Part shown: positions 35,818 to 44,308 of the stretch, one piece after another
Layout of the letters: each line of letters opens with the position of its first letter
Numbering within the stretch: the stretch's first letter is position 1
Notes under the pieces: model-generated
The model's database searches: none
What the model saw: only the letters and a program-made list of their open reading frames with translations
What the model was told of the DNA's origin: nothing
Translations under genes and position numbers: made by a program
NCBI GenBank assembly: GCA_963761015.1
Contig: CAVXFL010000020.1
Coordinates: 744,001 to 808,000 of the forward strand
Direction: 5' to 3'
DNA: 64,000 nucleotides
Source of the DNA: CAVXFL01 sp963761015
GTDB lineage: Bacteria; Pseudomonadota; Alphaproteobacteria; Acetobacterales; Acetobacteraceae

Positions 35818-36657
35818 ATGTGCGCCGGCGCCGTCAACCACGCCAACCCTGCCCCCGTCCCCAAACTCGATCCGGGGATCGACCCGGGGCTCGCCTTCCA
35901 ACTGCCGGCCGATGCGTACTACCACCTGATCCACACGCTCCGCCTGACCCTGCCGCCGCCCCCCACCGACGACCCCGGGGCTCTGCTTCGGCGCGACCAC
36001 GCCGCCATTGCCCGCATCGCGGCGCTCGCTCCGGCCAACGCCGCCGAGGCCGATGTCGCGGCGCAGTTCGTCGCCGCCTCCGAGCAATGGAAGGATTGCC
36101 TCAGCCTCGCCCAGGATCCCGAACTGACGCCGCAATGGGCGGCGAAATGCCGCGCCCAGGCTCTCGCCATGATGCGCCAGGCGAACAGCGCGCTCCGCCT
36201 GCTGCTCCGCCTCCAGGCAGCGCGCGGCAAGCGGGAGGCGGATACCGAAGCCACCGACCGCGCCGCCTGGACCGAGCATTGCGCCATCGGCCTGATGGCC
36301 GAGGCGCTGGCCGCGGCTCCCGAGCCAGCCCCGGTGCGCGAGGCGCAAGGAGCTTCTCCCCCTCACCCTGCGGGCGGACGGGGGGAGGGGTCAGCAGACA
36401 GCCAAGCGCCGGAGCGGGGAGCGGAATTCGCGCCCGACCTCATGGAAGCCGCCGAGCGCTACGCCGCCGCCTATCCCGAGCGCGCCGCGGCGATCCACCG
36501 CACCGGGCGGTTGCCAAGCGATGTGCGCTATTTCGACCCGCCCGAAGCCGCGCTCGCGCGCGTGCTGATCGCCGCACCCACCCCCGCCCTGGCCGCGCTC
36601 GCCGACCTCCCGGCCACCGAGGCGAATCGCATCCCCGACCTCGCCCGCGCGATCTAG
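35818..36657 (+). CDS. Hypothetical protein, Ala-rich, with a repeat inserted in frame
   Basis: The 279-residue protein has no membrane segment and no motif that I recognise. Residues 40-150 are Ala/Gln-rich helices (VAASEQWKDCLSLAQDPELT, RQANSALRLLLRLQAARG). The final 60 residues (FAPDLMEAAERYAAAYPERA, ATEANRIPDLARAI) resemble nothing I know. Between the halves lies a Pro/Gly stretch (about residues 176-202) coded by a palindromic DNA repeat. The repeat kept the frame open. Codon use is GC-rich like that of the neighbours. It may be an orphan of the lineage. Confidence 0.6.
   Translation: MCAGAVNHANPAPVPKLDPGIDPGLAFQLPADAYYHLIHTLRLTLPPPPTDDPGALLRRDHAAIARIAALAPANAAEADVAAQFVAASEQWKDCLSLAQDPELTPQWAAKCRAQALAMMRQANSALRLLLRLQAARGKREADTEATDRAAWTEHCAIGLMAEALAAAPEPAPVREAQGASPPHPAGGRGEGSADSQAPERGAEFAPDLMEAAERYAAAYPERAAAIHRTGRLPSDVRYFDPPEAALARVLIAAPTPALAALADLPATEANRIPDLARAI
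36354..36392. repeat. Palindromic CCCTCACCC/GGGGGAGGGG repeat within a coding sequence
   Basis: TTCTCCCCCTCACCC and GGGGGGAGGGG flank a short centre (TGCGGGCGGA) and are partly complementary. The same kind of element, with CTCTCCCCC paired to GGGGGAGAG, lies at 49431-49478 between ABC transporter genes. Here it is inside the hypothetical gene and in frame. Confidence 0.55.
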
Positions 36658-36688
36658 AAGCGCGTTCACTCGGACTGGAAACGATTGC

Positions 36689-36764
36689 CGTCATTGCCGG
36701 GCTCGACCCGGCAATCGCGCGGCCCTGCGGCGCCGAGAAGCCCGGGTCTTCGCCCGGCATGACG
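36689..36764. repeat. Palindromic repeat, CGTCATTGCCGGGC type
   Basis: CGTCATTGCCGGGC on the left is nearly the reverse complement of GCCCGGCATGACG on the right. Inner arms GCCGGGCTCGACCCGGC also pair. A second copy lies at 46621-46691 between two ABC ATPase genes. It is a short interspersed repeat between convergent genes and could end transcription. Confidence 0.7.
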
Positions 36765-36881
36765 AGGCCGAGTATCCCGTCTCACCCACGGATCGTCGTC
36801 GCACCACGCGGCGCGATGAGACGCCGGCGAGAACCGGAAACGCCGCGGCGCCTGCCGCCGCCGCCCGGGCGCACCGCGCGG

Positions 36882-37874
36882 TCAGGCTCGCTTCTTGAAC
36901 GAGGCGTAGAGGTCGTCGAACAGCGCCGCGCCGCGGGCGAGCCGCTCGTTGTCGTCGCTGTGCGCCGCCGCGATGCCCTCGATCAGGCTGGCGATGCCCC
37001 CCGTCTCCGGGCGGCCGAATTTGTCGTCCTTCATGTCGATGTCGTGCACCACCTTCGCGATCCCGGCCAGCGCGGGATCGTCGATTCCGCTGCGCGCCAG
37101 CAGCACTTCGAACGTGCAACGGTCGCCGATATGGGTGAACTCGGCCTCGAACATGTCGAAGCGCACCTCGCCTGGCTGCGGAACATAGCCCTTCGCCGGA
37201 ACGAACTTGAACCGCGCCTCGGGATCGATGAAGCGCCGGATCAGCCAGGCTGAGGCGATCCGGTCGACGAACACGCCCTGCCTGGTGACCCAGACGCAAT
37301 TCGTCGGCAACGGCGCGCGATCGGCCGTATCGGTTGCGTGCTCAGCTGCCATCCCGGTCTCCTCCCCGAGCCGCGATTCGAGGTGGTCCAGCAGGCCGGC
37401 CACCGCCTCGCGGCCATTCGCCCCGAAGAAGTCGACGGCGAAAATCCGCGCCACCTCTGCCTTCAGCCGCTTCAGCCGCGACCGCGTATCGGCGCGGGAC
37501 GGCGGATCGGCTTCGCCGCCGATCGAGTCCGCGAGCGCGCGCGCCGCCTTGCCGGCCTCGCGGTACTCCGTCTCGCGCGCGGCATTGAACAGGTGCCGCA
37601 ACTCCTCGTCGGACAGGCCGCTGACCAGCTTGGCCTCGCAGATCATGCCCTCGCCGCCGCCGTCCACGATCTCCCTCGTCAGCCACTCGAAATCCTCGCG
37701 GCTGCGCTCGTTCTCCGGCAAGGCGTAGACCGAATTCCGGACCGTTACCGCCCCGAGCGTCTGCAAACGGCGCCAGATCTTCACCCGCAGATAAGCGGGT
37801 TTCGCTGGCAGTTGATGGATCAGCAGCAGCCACCGCACGGGCCTTCCGGCCTCGGTCGGCGCGACGTCGTTCAT
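36882..37874 (-). CDS. chrB: ChrB chromate-resistance protein
   Basis: The 330-residue protein starts at 37874 (MNDVAPTEAGRP). Its N-terminal half has WLLLIHQLPAKPAYLRVKIW, GAVTVRNSVYALPENE and a Glu/Asp-rich region. The C-terminal half has CVWVTRQGVFVDRIASAWLI, FDPEARFKFVP-like sequence, FDMFEAEFTHIGDRCTFEVL, and VVHDIDMKDDKFGRPETGGI. ChrB regulates chromate-resistance genes or aids them. ChrA, the chromate exporter it usually accompanies, is not in the window. The gene is divergent from the nine-haem cytochrome gene with 78 bases between starts. Confidence 0.88.
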   Translation of the reverse strand: MNDVAPTEAGRPVRWLLLIHQLPAKPAYLRVKIWRRLQTLGAVTVRNSVYALPENERSREDFEWLTREIVDGGGEGMICEAKLVSGLSDEELRHLFNAARETEYREAGKAARALADSIGGEADPPSRADTRSRLKRLKAEVARIFAVDFFGANGREAVAGLLDHLESRLGEETGMAAEHATDTADRAPLPTNCVWVTRQGVFVDRIASAWLIRRFIDPEARFKFVPAKGYVPQPGEVRFDMFEAEFTHIGDRCTFEVLLARSGIDDPALAGIAKVVHDIDMKDDKFGRPETGGIASLIEGIAAAHSDDNERLARGAALFDDLYASFKKRA

Positions 37875-37952
37875 AGTTGACCTATAGCCGTTGTCGGAGG
37901 AGAAAGATATAACTGTATCGCAGCTGTGGCGGCCTGACCTGGGGGAGGCGAC

Positions 37953-39656
37953 ATGCGACGGCGGACAACGCTCCTTATCGTGGCGGCCTGTGTCGTCGTG
38001 GCGCTGGGTGCGGCCACCGCGCTCTACTGGTACGCGCTTCCCGGCGTGTCCAGCGCGCGCACCGCGCCGTCGCGGGTCGAAACGGTCGTGGCCACGTGGG
38101 TGTTGCGCCACAGCGTTCCGGGGGCGGCGCGGAAGCGGCGCAATCCGCTGGGGGCGGATGCCGCCGACATCGTGGCCGGGCGCGAACTGTTCCGCCAGAA
38201 CTGCGAGGTGTGCCACGGCTACGACGGCGGCGGCCGCACGGCCATCGGCGCGGGCCAGTATCCGCATCCGCCGCCGCTGCGCGCGCTGGCCGCCTCGCTC
38301 AGCGACGGCGCGATTTTCTATCACGTCCGCAACGGCATCCGGAACACCGGCATGCCGGCCTGGAATTTGCCGGAGCGGCAGATCTGGCAACTCGTGCTGT
38401 ACATCCGCCATTTGCCGATCACGGTGAAGCTGTCGCGCGCGAACGCCGAACCCGCGGCGCCGATCCATGTCGCCTTCGGCGTACGGCGCGCGCTCGCCGC
38501 GGAGGCCGATCCGACTTCCGGCTGGCATTACGTGGGGTCGGCGGCCTGCAAATCGTGCCATGCCGACATTTACCAGCGTTGGAAGAAGACGCCGATGGCC
38601 AATGTCGTGCGCGACCCGCGCGAGCATCCCGAGGCGATCCTTCCGGATATGTCGAAGCCCAATCCGCTGGTGACGTTCACGAAGAAGGACATCGCCTTTG
38701 TTTATGGCCATCTCTGGAAGCAGCGCTATTTCACCAAAATCGGCAACGATTTTTTCGTGTTGCCGGCGCAGTGGGATGTCGCCAAGCACGTCTGGCGGAA
38801 GTTCTTCGTCGACAAGGGCGAGGACTGGTGGGCAGCGCTCTATCCGCCGGACAACATGAAGCGACCGACAGGCCCGCTCTGCGACGGCTGCCACTCGGTG
38901 AACTACGACATCAAGACCAAGACGGTAGCCGAATGGAACGTCGGTTGCGAGCGCTGCCACGGGCCGGGCAGCGCGCACGTTCAGCACCCGACCGCAGCCA
39001 ACATCATCAACCCGGCCCGGCTCGACCACGTGGCGGCCAACGATACCTGCATCCAGTGCCACTCGCAGGGGCGGCCGCTCACCAATCCGATCGACGGCAA
39101 ATACTACGACTGGCCGGTCGGCTTCCACATGGGGTTGAACCTTGCCGACTTCTGGAAGCTGGAGGACCACAAGCTCGGCCAGCCGACCAATTTCTACTAT
39201 TTCCCCGACGGCACCGCGCACAAGAACCGCATGCAGGGTAACGATTTCGCGCGGAGCCTGATGTACACGCGGGGCGTTGCCTGCTTCAGTTGCCATGACG
39301 TGCACGGCACGAAATACCCCGCGCAGTTGCGCGAGCCGCCGAGCCAGATGTGCTTCGTGTGCCATGGCACCGACACGCAGAACGGTCCGCACGCGGTGAG
39401 CATCGCGGCGCACACGCACCACAAGCCCGGCAGCCCGGGCAGCCAGTGCATCGCCTGCCACATGCCAAAGATCGAGAAGGAGTTCGTGGACCAGACGGTG
39501 CACGCGCACACGTTCAACTTCATCACGCCCGCGGACACCGAGAAATACGGCATCCCGAACCCGTGCAACATCTGCCACCAGGACAAATCGACCGCCTGGG
39601 CGACCGCGGCGCTCAAATCCTGGCACGACCGCTCGCCCTGGCGCATGGAGCGGTAA
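37953..39656 (+). CDS. Nine-haem cytochrome c: cytochrome c domain fused to an octahaem module
   Basis: This 567-residue protein has an N-terminal membrane anchor or signal (about residues 6-27), so it faces the periplasm. A class I-like cytochrome c domain has CEVCH at 84 and a candidate Met ligand in NTGMPAW at 134. Eight further CxxCH sites follow, at residues 199, 310, 332, 366, 444, 467, 499 and 538. The last part has H-rich stretches (AAHTHHKPG, HAHTFNFI) that could give axial ligands. The octahaem part resembles cytochrome c554-type multihaem proteins. Multihaem cytochromes pass electrons to metals, nitrogen compounds or other cytochromes. It lacks a lipoprotein site. The gene is divergent from chrB, and no c-type maturation or oxidase genes lie near. 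Confidence 0.9.
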   Translation: MRRRTTLLIVAACVVVALGAATALYWYALPGVSSARTAPSRVETVVATWVLRHSVPGAARKRRNPLGADAADIVAGRELFRQNCEVCHGYDGGGRTAIGAGQYPHPPPLRALAASLSDGAIFYHVRNGIRNTGMPAWNLPERQIWQLVLYIRHLPITVKLSRANAEPAAPIHVAFGVRRALAAEADPTSGWHYVGSAACKSCHADIYQRWKKTPMANVVRDPREHPEAILPDMSKPNPLVTFTKKDIAFVYGHLWKQRYFTKIGNDFFVLPAQWDVAKHVWRKFFVDKGEDWWAALYPPDNMKRPTGPLCDGCHSVNYDIKTKTVAEWNVGCERCHGPGSAHVQHPTAANIINPARLDHVAANDTCIQCHSQGRPLTNPIDGKYYDWPVGFHMGLNLADFWKLEDHKLGQPTNFYYFPDGTAHKNRMQGNDFARSLMYTRGVACFSCHDVHGTKYPAQLREPPSQMCFVCHGTDTQNGPHAVSIAAHTHHKPGSPGSQCIACHMPKIEKEFVDQTVHAHTFNFITPADTEKYGIPNPCNICHQDKSTAWATAALKSWHDRSPWRMER

Positions 39657-39778
39657 GGTCGGCTGCCCGCCATGGCATGCCCAGTCCCGGCGAAATAGCG
39701 GTACGCGGCCGAAAGTGTCGTGACAAGGTCCGATTGAGCGATTACATAATTGGCTTCTTGTCGGTGAAGGTTTCTTCC

Positions 39779-40369
39779 ATGTCAGGGCTGGAAATTCTTG
39801 GGGTCGTGATCGCCGTGGCGGTGGTCGTCGCCCTGGCGTGGCTTTGGTTTCGCAGCCTCATGGGCAAGGCGGCGAGGCTCTGGGAAGCCAACCGGGCGCT
39901 GGTGCAAGGCACGCTGTCACGCTGGCGCATCAAGCTGACCGGCACATGGGAGCGCCGGCCGGTCGTCGCCTACCTTGCCACGGACAAGGTAGACACCCAG
40001 GAGATTTCCGGCGGCAACTCGGTCACCTATGCTTACATCTTGCGCATGACCTTTCCCGCCGGATTCGAGAACTGGTCGGCGACCTACCGGAGCCGAAAGG
40101 GTCAGCCCGCCGGGTGGGAGTTGAAGGCCGGGTCGCGGACCGACGAACGGCTCAGGGCGGCGGGACTGATGGCTGCCCTTGAGCAGGCGCCCAGGAACTG
40201 CCGGCTGCGCTACCGCGCCAGCAAAGGGATCATGCAGCTCAGTATCGCGGGCGTCGGCATGTGGTATTGCCCCGACGCGCAGGTCTTCCAATCACAGTTG
40301 GAGCTGCTGTCGCGCATCGGAACTATTGCGCAGTCCGCCGGCGGAACCGGGCTCGCTCGCGCCGCGTGA
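39779..40369 (+). CDS. Membrane-anchored protein of unknown function
   Basis: The 196-residue protein has one N-terminal membrane helix (EILGVVIAVAVVVALAWLWF) and a soluble domain of about 165 residues (VTYAYILRMTFPAGFENWSA, CRLRYRASKGIMQLSIAGV). I know no family for it. ATG 39779 was chosen because it starts the membrane helix. It lies on the same strand as the cytochrome gene, 122 bases after it. Confidence 0.62.
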   Translation: MSGLEILGVVIAVAVVVALAWLWFRSLMGKAARLWEANRALVQGTLSRWRIKLTGTWERRPVVAYLATDKVDTQEISGGNSVTYAYILRMTFPAGFENWSATYRSRKGQPAGWELKAGSRTDERLRAAGLMAALEQAPRNCRLRYRASKGIMQLSIAGVGMWYCPDAQVFQSQLELLSRIGTIAQSAGGTGLARAA

Positions 40370-40515
40370 GCTTGCGCGACCTGGCCATTGCGGCTAACGA
40401 CTTGTTCCACCGAGGCGCCCAGTCTTGCTTGTCCGACGAGATCGTCGCGCACCGGAGGTGCTTCTCCTGACCGGGGCTTGCATCGCAACCATCTGACCAA
40501 CGGAGCCTATTCCTG

Positions 40516-41163
40516 ATGCGGAGCTCGACTCGTACCGCGCTCGTCCTTGCGCTCGCGCTCGGCGCGGCGCCGCTCGCCACCGCGCGCGCCCAGGATGCCG
40601 ATCTGGTGTTCTGGCAATCCATCCAGAACAGCACCAATCCGGCCGAGTATCAGGCCTATCTGGACGCGTTTCCCAACGGCAAGTTCCGCGTGCTGGCGCT
40701 GCTCCGGGTGAAGCACCCGCCGGCCGCCAAGCCGGCGGTCGGGGCCGCTCCCGCGCCCGCCCCGGCGCGGACGCCGGTCGCGGCGCCCGAGGCGAACAAT
40801 CCCGCGGCGGCGCCGGCCAATCCCTGCCCCGGCATTGTCGGCGATTGCACGAACAAAGTCGTCGTCAAACCGACGGTGGCGCGCGTCGGACAGAAATTCC
40901 GGGTGTCCTTCGTCAATTTTCCCGACCCGGATGCCGATATTTTCATGATCGTCCGCGCCGGCACGCCGGATTTCAATCCGATTTCGCCGCCTCCGGAAAC
41001 CAAGCCGATCTGGTACACCACCATCTGGAAGCGCAATAATCTGACCGACCTGGTCATCGGTCCCTTCGCGCCCGGCAAGTACGAGGCGCGCTACATGACC
41101 AAGCTGTACAACAACGACGGCCGGTACGAGACCAGCGCGCGGACGATGTTCTCGGTGCGCTGA
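40516..41163 (+). CDS. Exported protein with FWxSI..PAEYxAYL motif (paralogue 1)
   Basis: The 215-residue protein has a signal peptide (TALVLALALGAAPLATARAQ). The first mature block is DLVFWQSIQNSTNPAEYQAY and FPNGKFRVLALLRV. A Pro/Ala linker with repeats follows, and then a beta-rich domain (KFRVSFVNFPDPDADIFMIV, YEARYMTKLYNNDG). The first block is a short helical repeat found in many alphaproteobacterial exported and caspase-fold proteins. The role is unknown. The next gene starts four bases after its stop and carries the same block, so the two are likely a tandem duplication with diverged C-termini. Confidence 0.7.
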   Translation: MRSSTRTALVLALALGAAPLATARAQDADLVFWQSIQNSTNPAEYQAYLDAFPNGKFRVLALLRVKHPPAAKPAVGAAPAPAPARTPVAAPEANNPAAAPANPCPGIVGDCTNKVVVKPTVARVGQKFRVSFVNFPDPDADIFMIVRAGTPDFNPISPPPETKPIWYTTIWKRNNLTDLVIGPFAPGKYEARYMTKLYNNDGRYETSARTMFSVR

Positions 41164-41167
41164 GCGG

Positions 41168-42157
41168 ATGCGCCGTTTCCTGGCGGTGGCGCTGCTCGCC
41201 GCCGCGCTTGGCACCAACGCGTCGGCGGCGGACGACCCAGCCGATATCGCGTTCTGGACCAGCGTGCGCAACAGCGCCGATCCGGCCGAGTTGCGAGCGT
41301 ATATCGAGACCTTTCCGAACGGGCGCTTTGCCGCCCTCGCGCGCCTGCGCCTGCGCGAACTGGCAGCCACCAGGCCCGCAACCACGCCGATCGCACCGCC
41401 GGCCTTGCCGCCCGCAGTGCGCCGCGCGCCGGTCGCGGCGGCGTCGATCGCGCCGACGCGAAAGCGGGTGCGGATCGTCGATCCGGTCGTGGTCGACGTG
41501 GATGCGCGCGGGCTGGCGTCGGGGTCCAACCATCGGCTGATCGTGGTCCCGGCGGGAACGCCGGACGCGGTCGCCGACACCCAGAAATTCGCCCGCGAGA
41601 GCACCACGATCCCGGCCTCGCGCACGCGCGTCTCGCTGCCGGTCGAGGCCCCCGGGCGCAACGAGGTGCGGCTCTACTACGTCCCGCAATTTGGTTCGGA
41701 GTTCGTCGTGGCCGCGCGGGCCGCTGTCGATGTGGCGCCCGGCTATCCCGGGGCTGTGCTGGTCAGTCGCCTCGCGCGGGAAGCCGGCGAGACCAATCCG
41801 GTCCGCTTCGAGGCGCTGTATCGGGATCGGATCATCACCGTCCAGGGCCAATTCCTCGGCGTGCAGCCGCGCATGGTCGACGAACTGGGCTGGGCATCGG
41901 TGCTCGGCCCCGCGAATTTCGAAAAGCCGTACGTCGCGATATTCGTGGGCCGTCTCGGCGCCGAGCGCCGCGCCGACGGCGCGCCGACCGAGCTTCTCTG
42001 CCTGATGCCGACCGAGGACCGCAGGGTGCTCGACCGTGTCGCGCTGCTCAACCGCGGCGATCCGGTGGTGTTGCGGGGCACGCCTAGCACATGGCAGTCC
42101 GTGTTCGGCGCCTCGGCGGTCATCGTCAATCCGTGCGCCTTCGCGCCGGCCCGCTGA
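41168..42157 (+). CDS. Exported protein with FWxSV..PAELxAYI motif (paralogue 2)
   Basis: The 329-residue protein starts with a signal peptide (RRFLAVALLAAALGTNASA). It shares DIAFWTSVRNSADPAELRAY and FPNGRFAALARLRL with the gene before it. A Pro/Ala linker then leads to a beta-rich domain like that of the partner (VVDVDARGLASGSNHRLIVV, NEVRLYYVPQFGSEFVVAA), and to an additional C-terminal domain (ALYRDRIITVQGQFLGVQP) that the partner lacks. The function is unknown. They are probably co-transcribed and may act in the same periplasmic complex, which is inference. Confidence 0.72.
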   Translation: MRRFLAVALLAAALGTNASAADDPADIAFWTSVRNSADPAELRAYIETFPNGRFAALARLRLRELAATRPATTPIAPPALPPAVRRAPVAAASIAPTRKRVRIVDPVVVDVDARGLASGSNHRLIVVPAGTPDAVADTQKFARESTTIPASRTRVSLPVEAPGRNEVRLYYVPQFGSEFVVAARAAVDVAPGYPGAVLVSRLAREAGETNPVRFEALYRDRIITVQGQFLGVQPRMVDELGWASVLGPANFEKPYVAIFVGRLGAERRADGAPTELLCLMPTEDRRVLDRVALLNRGDPVVLRGTPSTWQSVFGASAVIVNPCAFAPAR

Positions 42158-42232
42158 TCCCGGCCCGAGCCTGGCCGCTTTGCGCCATTCGGCGGCGGCC
42201 CTAATCTGGGGCGGAAAAGCGGAGGAAGTCCG

Positions 42233-43060
42233 ATGAAAGTGCTATCCGCCGACGCGATCCGGCAATACGGTGAGCGCGGCTATTACGCCCCCGTTCCGGC
42301 CCTGAGCACCGCCGAAGCTGCCGGCATCCGCCGCCGCCTGGAGGATTACGAGGGGCGCGACGGCGCGCTCAAGGGCCCGCTCAGGCACAAGTCGCATCTG
42401 CTGTTCACCTGGCTCGACGAACTGATCCGCGCGCCCCGCATCCTGGATGCGGTCGAGGACCTCATCGGCCCGAACATCCTGTGCTGGGGCACCAGCTTCT
42501 TCATCAAGGAGGCGCGCGACCCGGGCTACGTCTCCTGGCATCAGGATTCCACCTATTGGGGGCTGGACCCGGCCGACATCGTCACCGCCTGGGTGGCGAT
42601 CTCCGAAAGCACGGCGGAGAACGGGGCGATGCGTGTCATCCCGGGCAGCCACAAGCGCGACCAGTTGCCGCACCGCGATACCTTCGCCGCCAACAACCTG
42701 CTGAGCCGCGGCCAGGAGATCGAGGTCGAGGTCGACGAAAGCCGGGCGGTGATGCTGGAGCTGGAGCCGGGCCAGATGTCGCTGCATCACGTGCGGCTGA
42801 TTCACGGCTCGGACCCCAACCCCTCCGGCAAGCGCCGCATCGGCTTTGCCATCCGCTATCTGCCGACCTATGTGCGGCAGGTGGTCGGCAGCCACGACAG
42901 CGCGACCCTGGTGCGCGGCGTCGACACCTACCATCATTTCGAGCCCGAGCAGCGGCCCGACGCGGACATGTCCGAGGCGGCGCAGGCCTATCACGCCGCC
43001 ATCACCTCCCGGCACGCGCAGGTCCTGATGCGCGACACCGGCCAGCCGATGCGCGCGTAG
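42233..43060 (+). CDS. Phytanoyl-CoA dioxygenase (PhyH) family protein
   Basis: The 275-residue protein is an Fe(II)/2-oxoglutarate-type dioxygenase. The metal-binding HxD is in VSWHQDSTYWGLD, and the distal His is in MSLHHVRLIHGSDPN. A 2-oxoglutarate-binding Arg is expected in KRRIGFAIRYLPTY. ENGAMRVIPGSHKRDQL is the typical P-G-S-H family motif. Members hydroxylate small organic substrates and are often found in alphaproteobacterial catabolic regions. The substrate is unknown. GGAGG precedes ATG 42233. Confidence 0.9.
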   Translation: MKVLSADAIRQYGERGYYAPVPALSTAEAAGIRRRLEDYEGRDGALKGPLRHKSHLLFTWLDELIRAPRILDAVEDLIGPNILCWGTSFFIKEARDPGYVSWHQDSTYWGLDPADIVTAWVAISESTAENGAMRVIPGSHKRDQLPHRDTFAANNLLSRGQEIEVEVDESRAVMLELEPGQMSLHHVRLIHGSDPNPSGKRRIGFAIRYLPTYVRQVVGSHDSATLVRGVDTYHHFEPEQRPDADMSEAAQAYHAAITSRHAQVLMRDTGQPMRA

Positions 43061-43461
43061 CGTGATCAGCACGCGACCCGAATCGGCCAATGCCGTCATG
43101 CCCGGGCTCCACGGATTTGGCCGCGCAGAAGTCGTGGATGATCGAACCGAGTCGGGCCATCACCAAATGGCAGCGCATTCGGTCTGCCCGATCTCCCCGG
43201 TCCTCTCCGCCCCAGGATAGAACGGGAGGAAACCCCAATGACTGCGCGCCAGCGCTGCGGGGGTGGCGATCTTCGTGCGCGCGCCGAATGGCGCCGCGAC
43301 GGGAGCCATGGCCGAGCCGCGACCGGCCGCTTCGGCCTACGCGGCAGCGGAGCAACGGGCTTGTAGGCGACAGGATAGATGCGCCTGGGGCTCCGCGCAG
43401 GGCATTACCGCGCCGAAACACATGCCGAGACCGCCTTCGCCGTCCCGGCGTGCCGCGCCGA
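43061..43461. other. 401-base intergenic region without a supported gene
   Basis: No ORF here has a domain or credible ribosome site. The left part contains GCCGTCATGCCCGGGCTCCACGG, similar to one arm of the repeat at 36689. It separates the PhyH gene from the convergent SDR gene. Confidence 0.6.
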
Positions 43462-44223
43462 TTAGAACTGCACGCCGCGCGTCAGCGCGCCGTCCACGAC
43501 GAGGTTGGTGCCGCTGATGAAACTCGCCGCCGGGCTGGCGAGGAACACCACGGCGCGCGCGATCTCTTCCGGCTTCGCCATGCGCCCGGTGGGGTTGAGC
43601 CCGAGCGCTGTTTTGAACAGCTCCGGATTGCCGTGCTCGATGCGGTGCCAGACGCCGCCCTCGAAATAGGTGTTGCCCGGCGAGACGCTGTTCGCGCGGA
43701 TGCCCTTGCCGGCGTATTTGTAAGCCAGTCCTTGAGCGTAATGGATGAGCGCCGCCTTGAACGCGCCGTACGGTCCGGCCGCGAAATCGACCTCGCGTCC
43801 GGACACGCTGGATACCATGACGATCGCGGCGGCGCTCGACTTCTCCAGGAACGGCATCGCCGCCGCAACGGCGCGCACCGAATGCATCATGTCGGCGTCG
43901 AACTCGGCGCGCCAGCCGGCCTCATCGTCGGCGATGGCGAGCGCGCTGACATTCGGCACCACGATGTCGAGCCCGCCGAACTCCCCGGCCACGTCGCGCA
44001 CCCAGGATTCCAGCGCCGCCTTGTCGGTGACGTCGAGCGCCCGGCCGGTGGCCGGCACGCCGGTTTCGCGCAGGGCGGCGACGGTCTCGCTCACTTCTGT
44101 CGCACCGCGGGCGCAGATGGCGACGGCGGCGCCCTCCGCGGCGAAGTGCTCGGCGATGGCGCGGCCGATCCCCTTGGTGCCGCCGGTGACCAACGCCTTG
44201 CGGTTCTTCAGGCCGAGATCCAT
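43462..44223 (-). CDS. Short-chain dehydrogenase/reductase (SDR)
   Basis: The 253-residue protein has the classical SDR cofactor motif TGGTKGIG (residues 14-21), IVVPNVS in place of the usual NNAG, and the catalytic Ser in VSSVSG. The catalytic pair Y and K is in YGAFK. The Pro-Gly motif is SVSPGNTYFEGG, and the end is FISGTNLVVDGALTRG. Members reduce or oxidise ketones and alcohols with NAD(P)H. The substrate is unknown. It lies downstream of the amidase on the same strand with an 85-base gap, so it may belong to the same catabolic unit. Confidence 0.9.
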   Translation of the reverse strand: MDLGLKNRKALVTGGTKGIGRAIAEHFAAEGAAVAICARGATEVSETVAALRETGVPATGRALDVTDKAALESWVRDVAGEFGGLDIVVPNVSALAIADDEAGWRAEFDADMMHSVRAVAAAMPFLEKSSAAAIVMVSSVSGREVDFAAGPYGAFKAALIHYAQGLAYKYAGKGIRANSVSPGNTYFEGGVWHRIEHGNPELFKTALGLNPTGRMAKPEEIARAVVFLASPAASFISGTNLVVDGALTRGVQF

Positions 44224-44308
44224 GAGCGTCCTCCCTTTGATCGAGCCGCCTTCGTATCCGACATGCCGCTCACGGCCGGGACGAACCCGGCCATGGCGAC
44301 GGCATCGT

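Noticed and set aside
36348..36395. A CRISPR-like or tandem repeat array
   Set aside because: There is a single palindrome with one similar copy 13 kb away; no regular spacers or direct repeat units are present here or elsewhere in the window.
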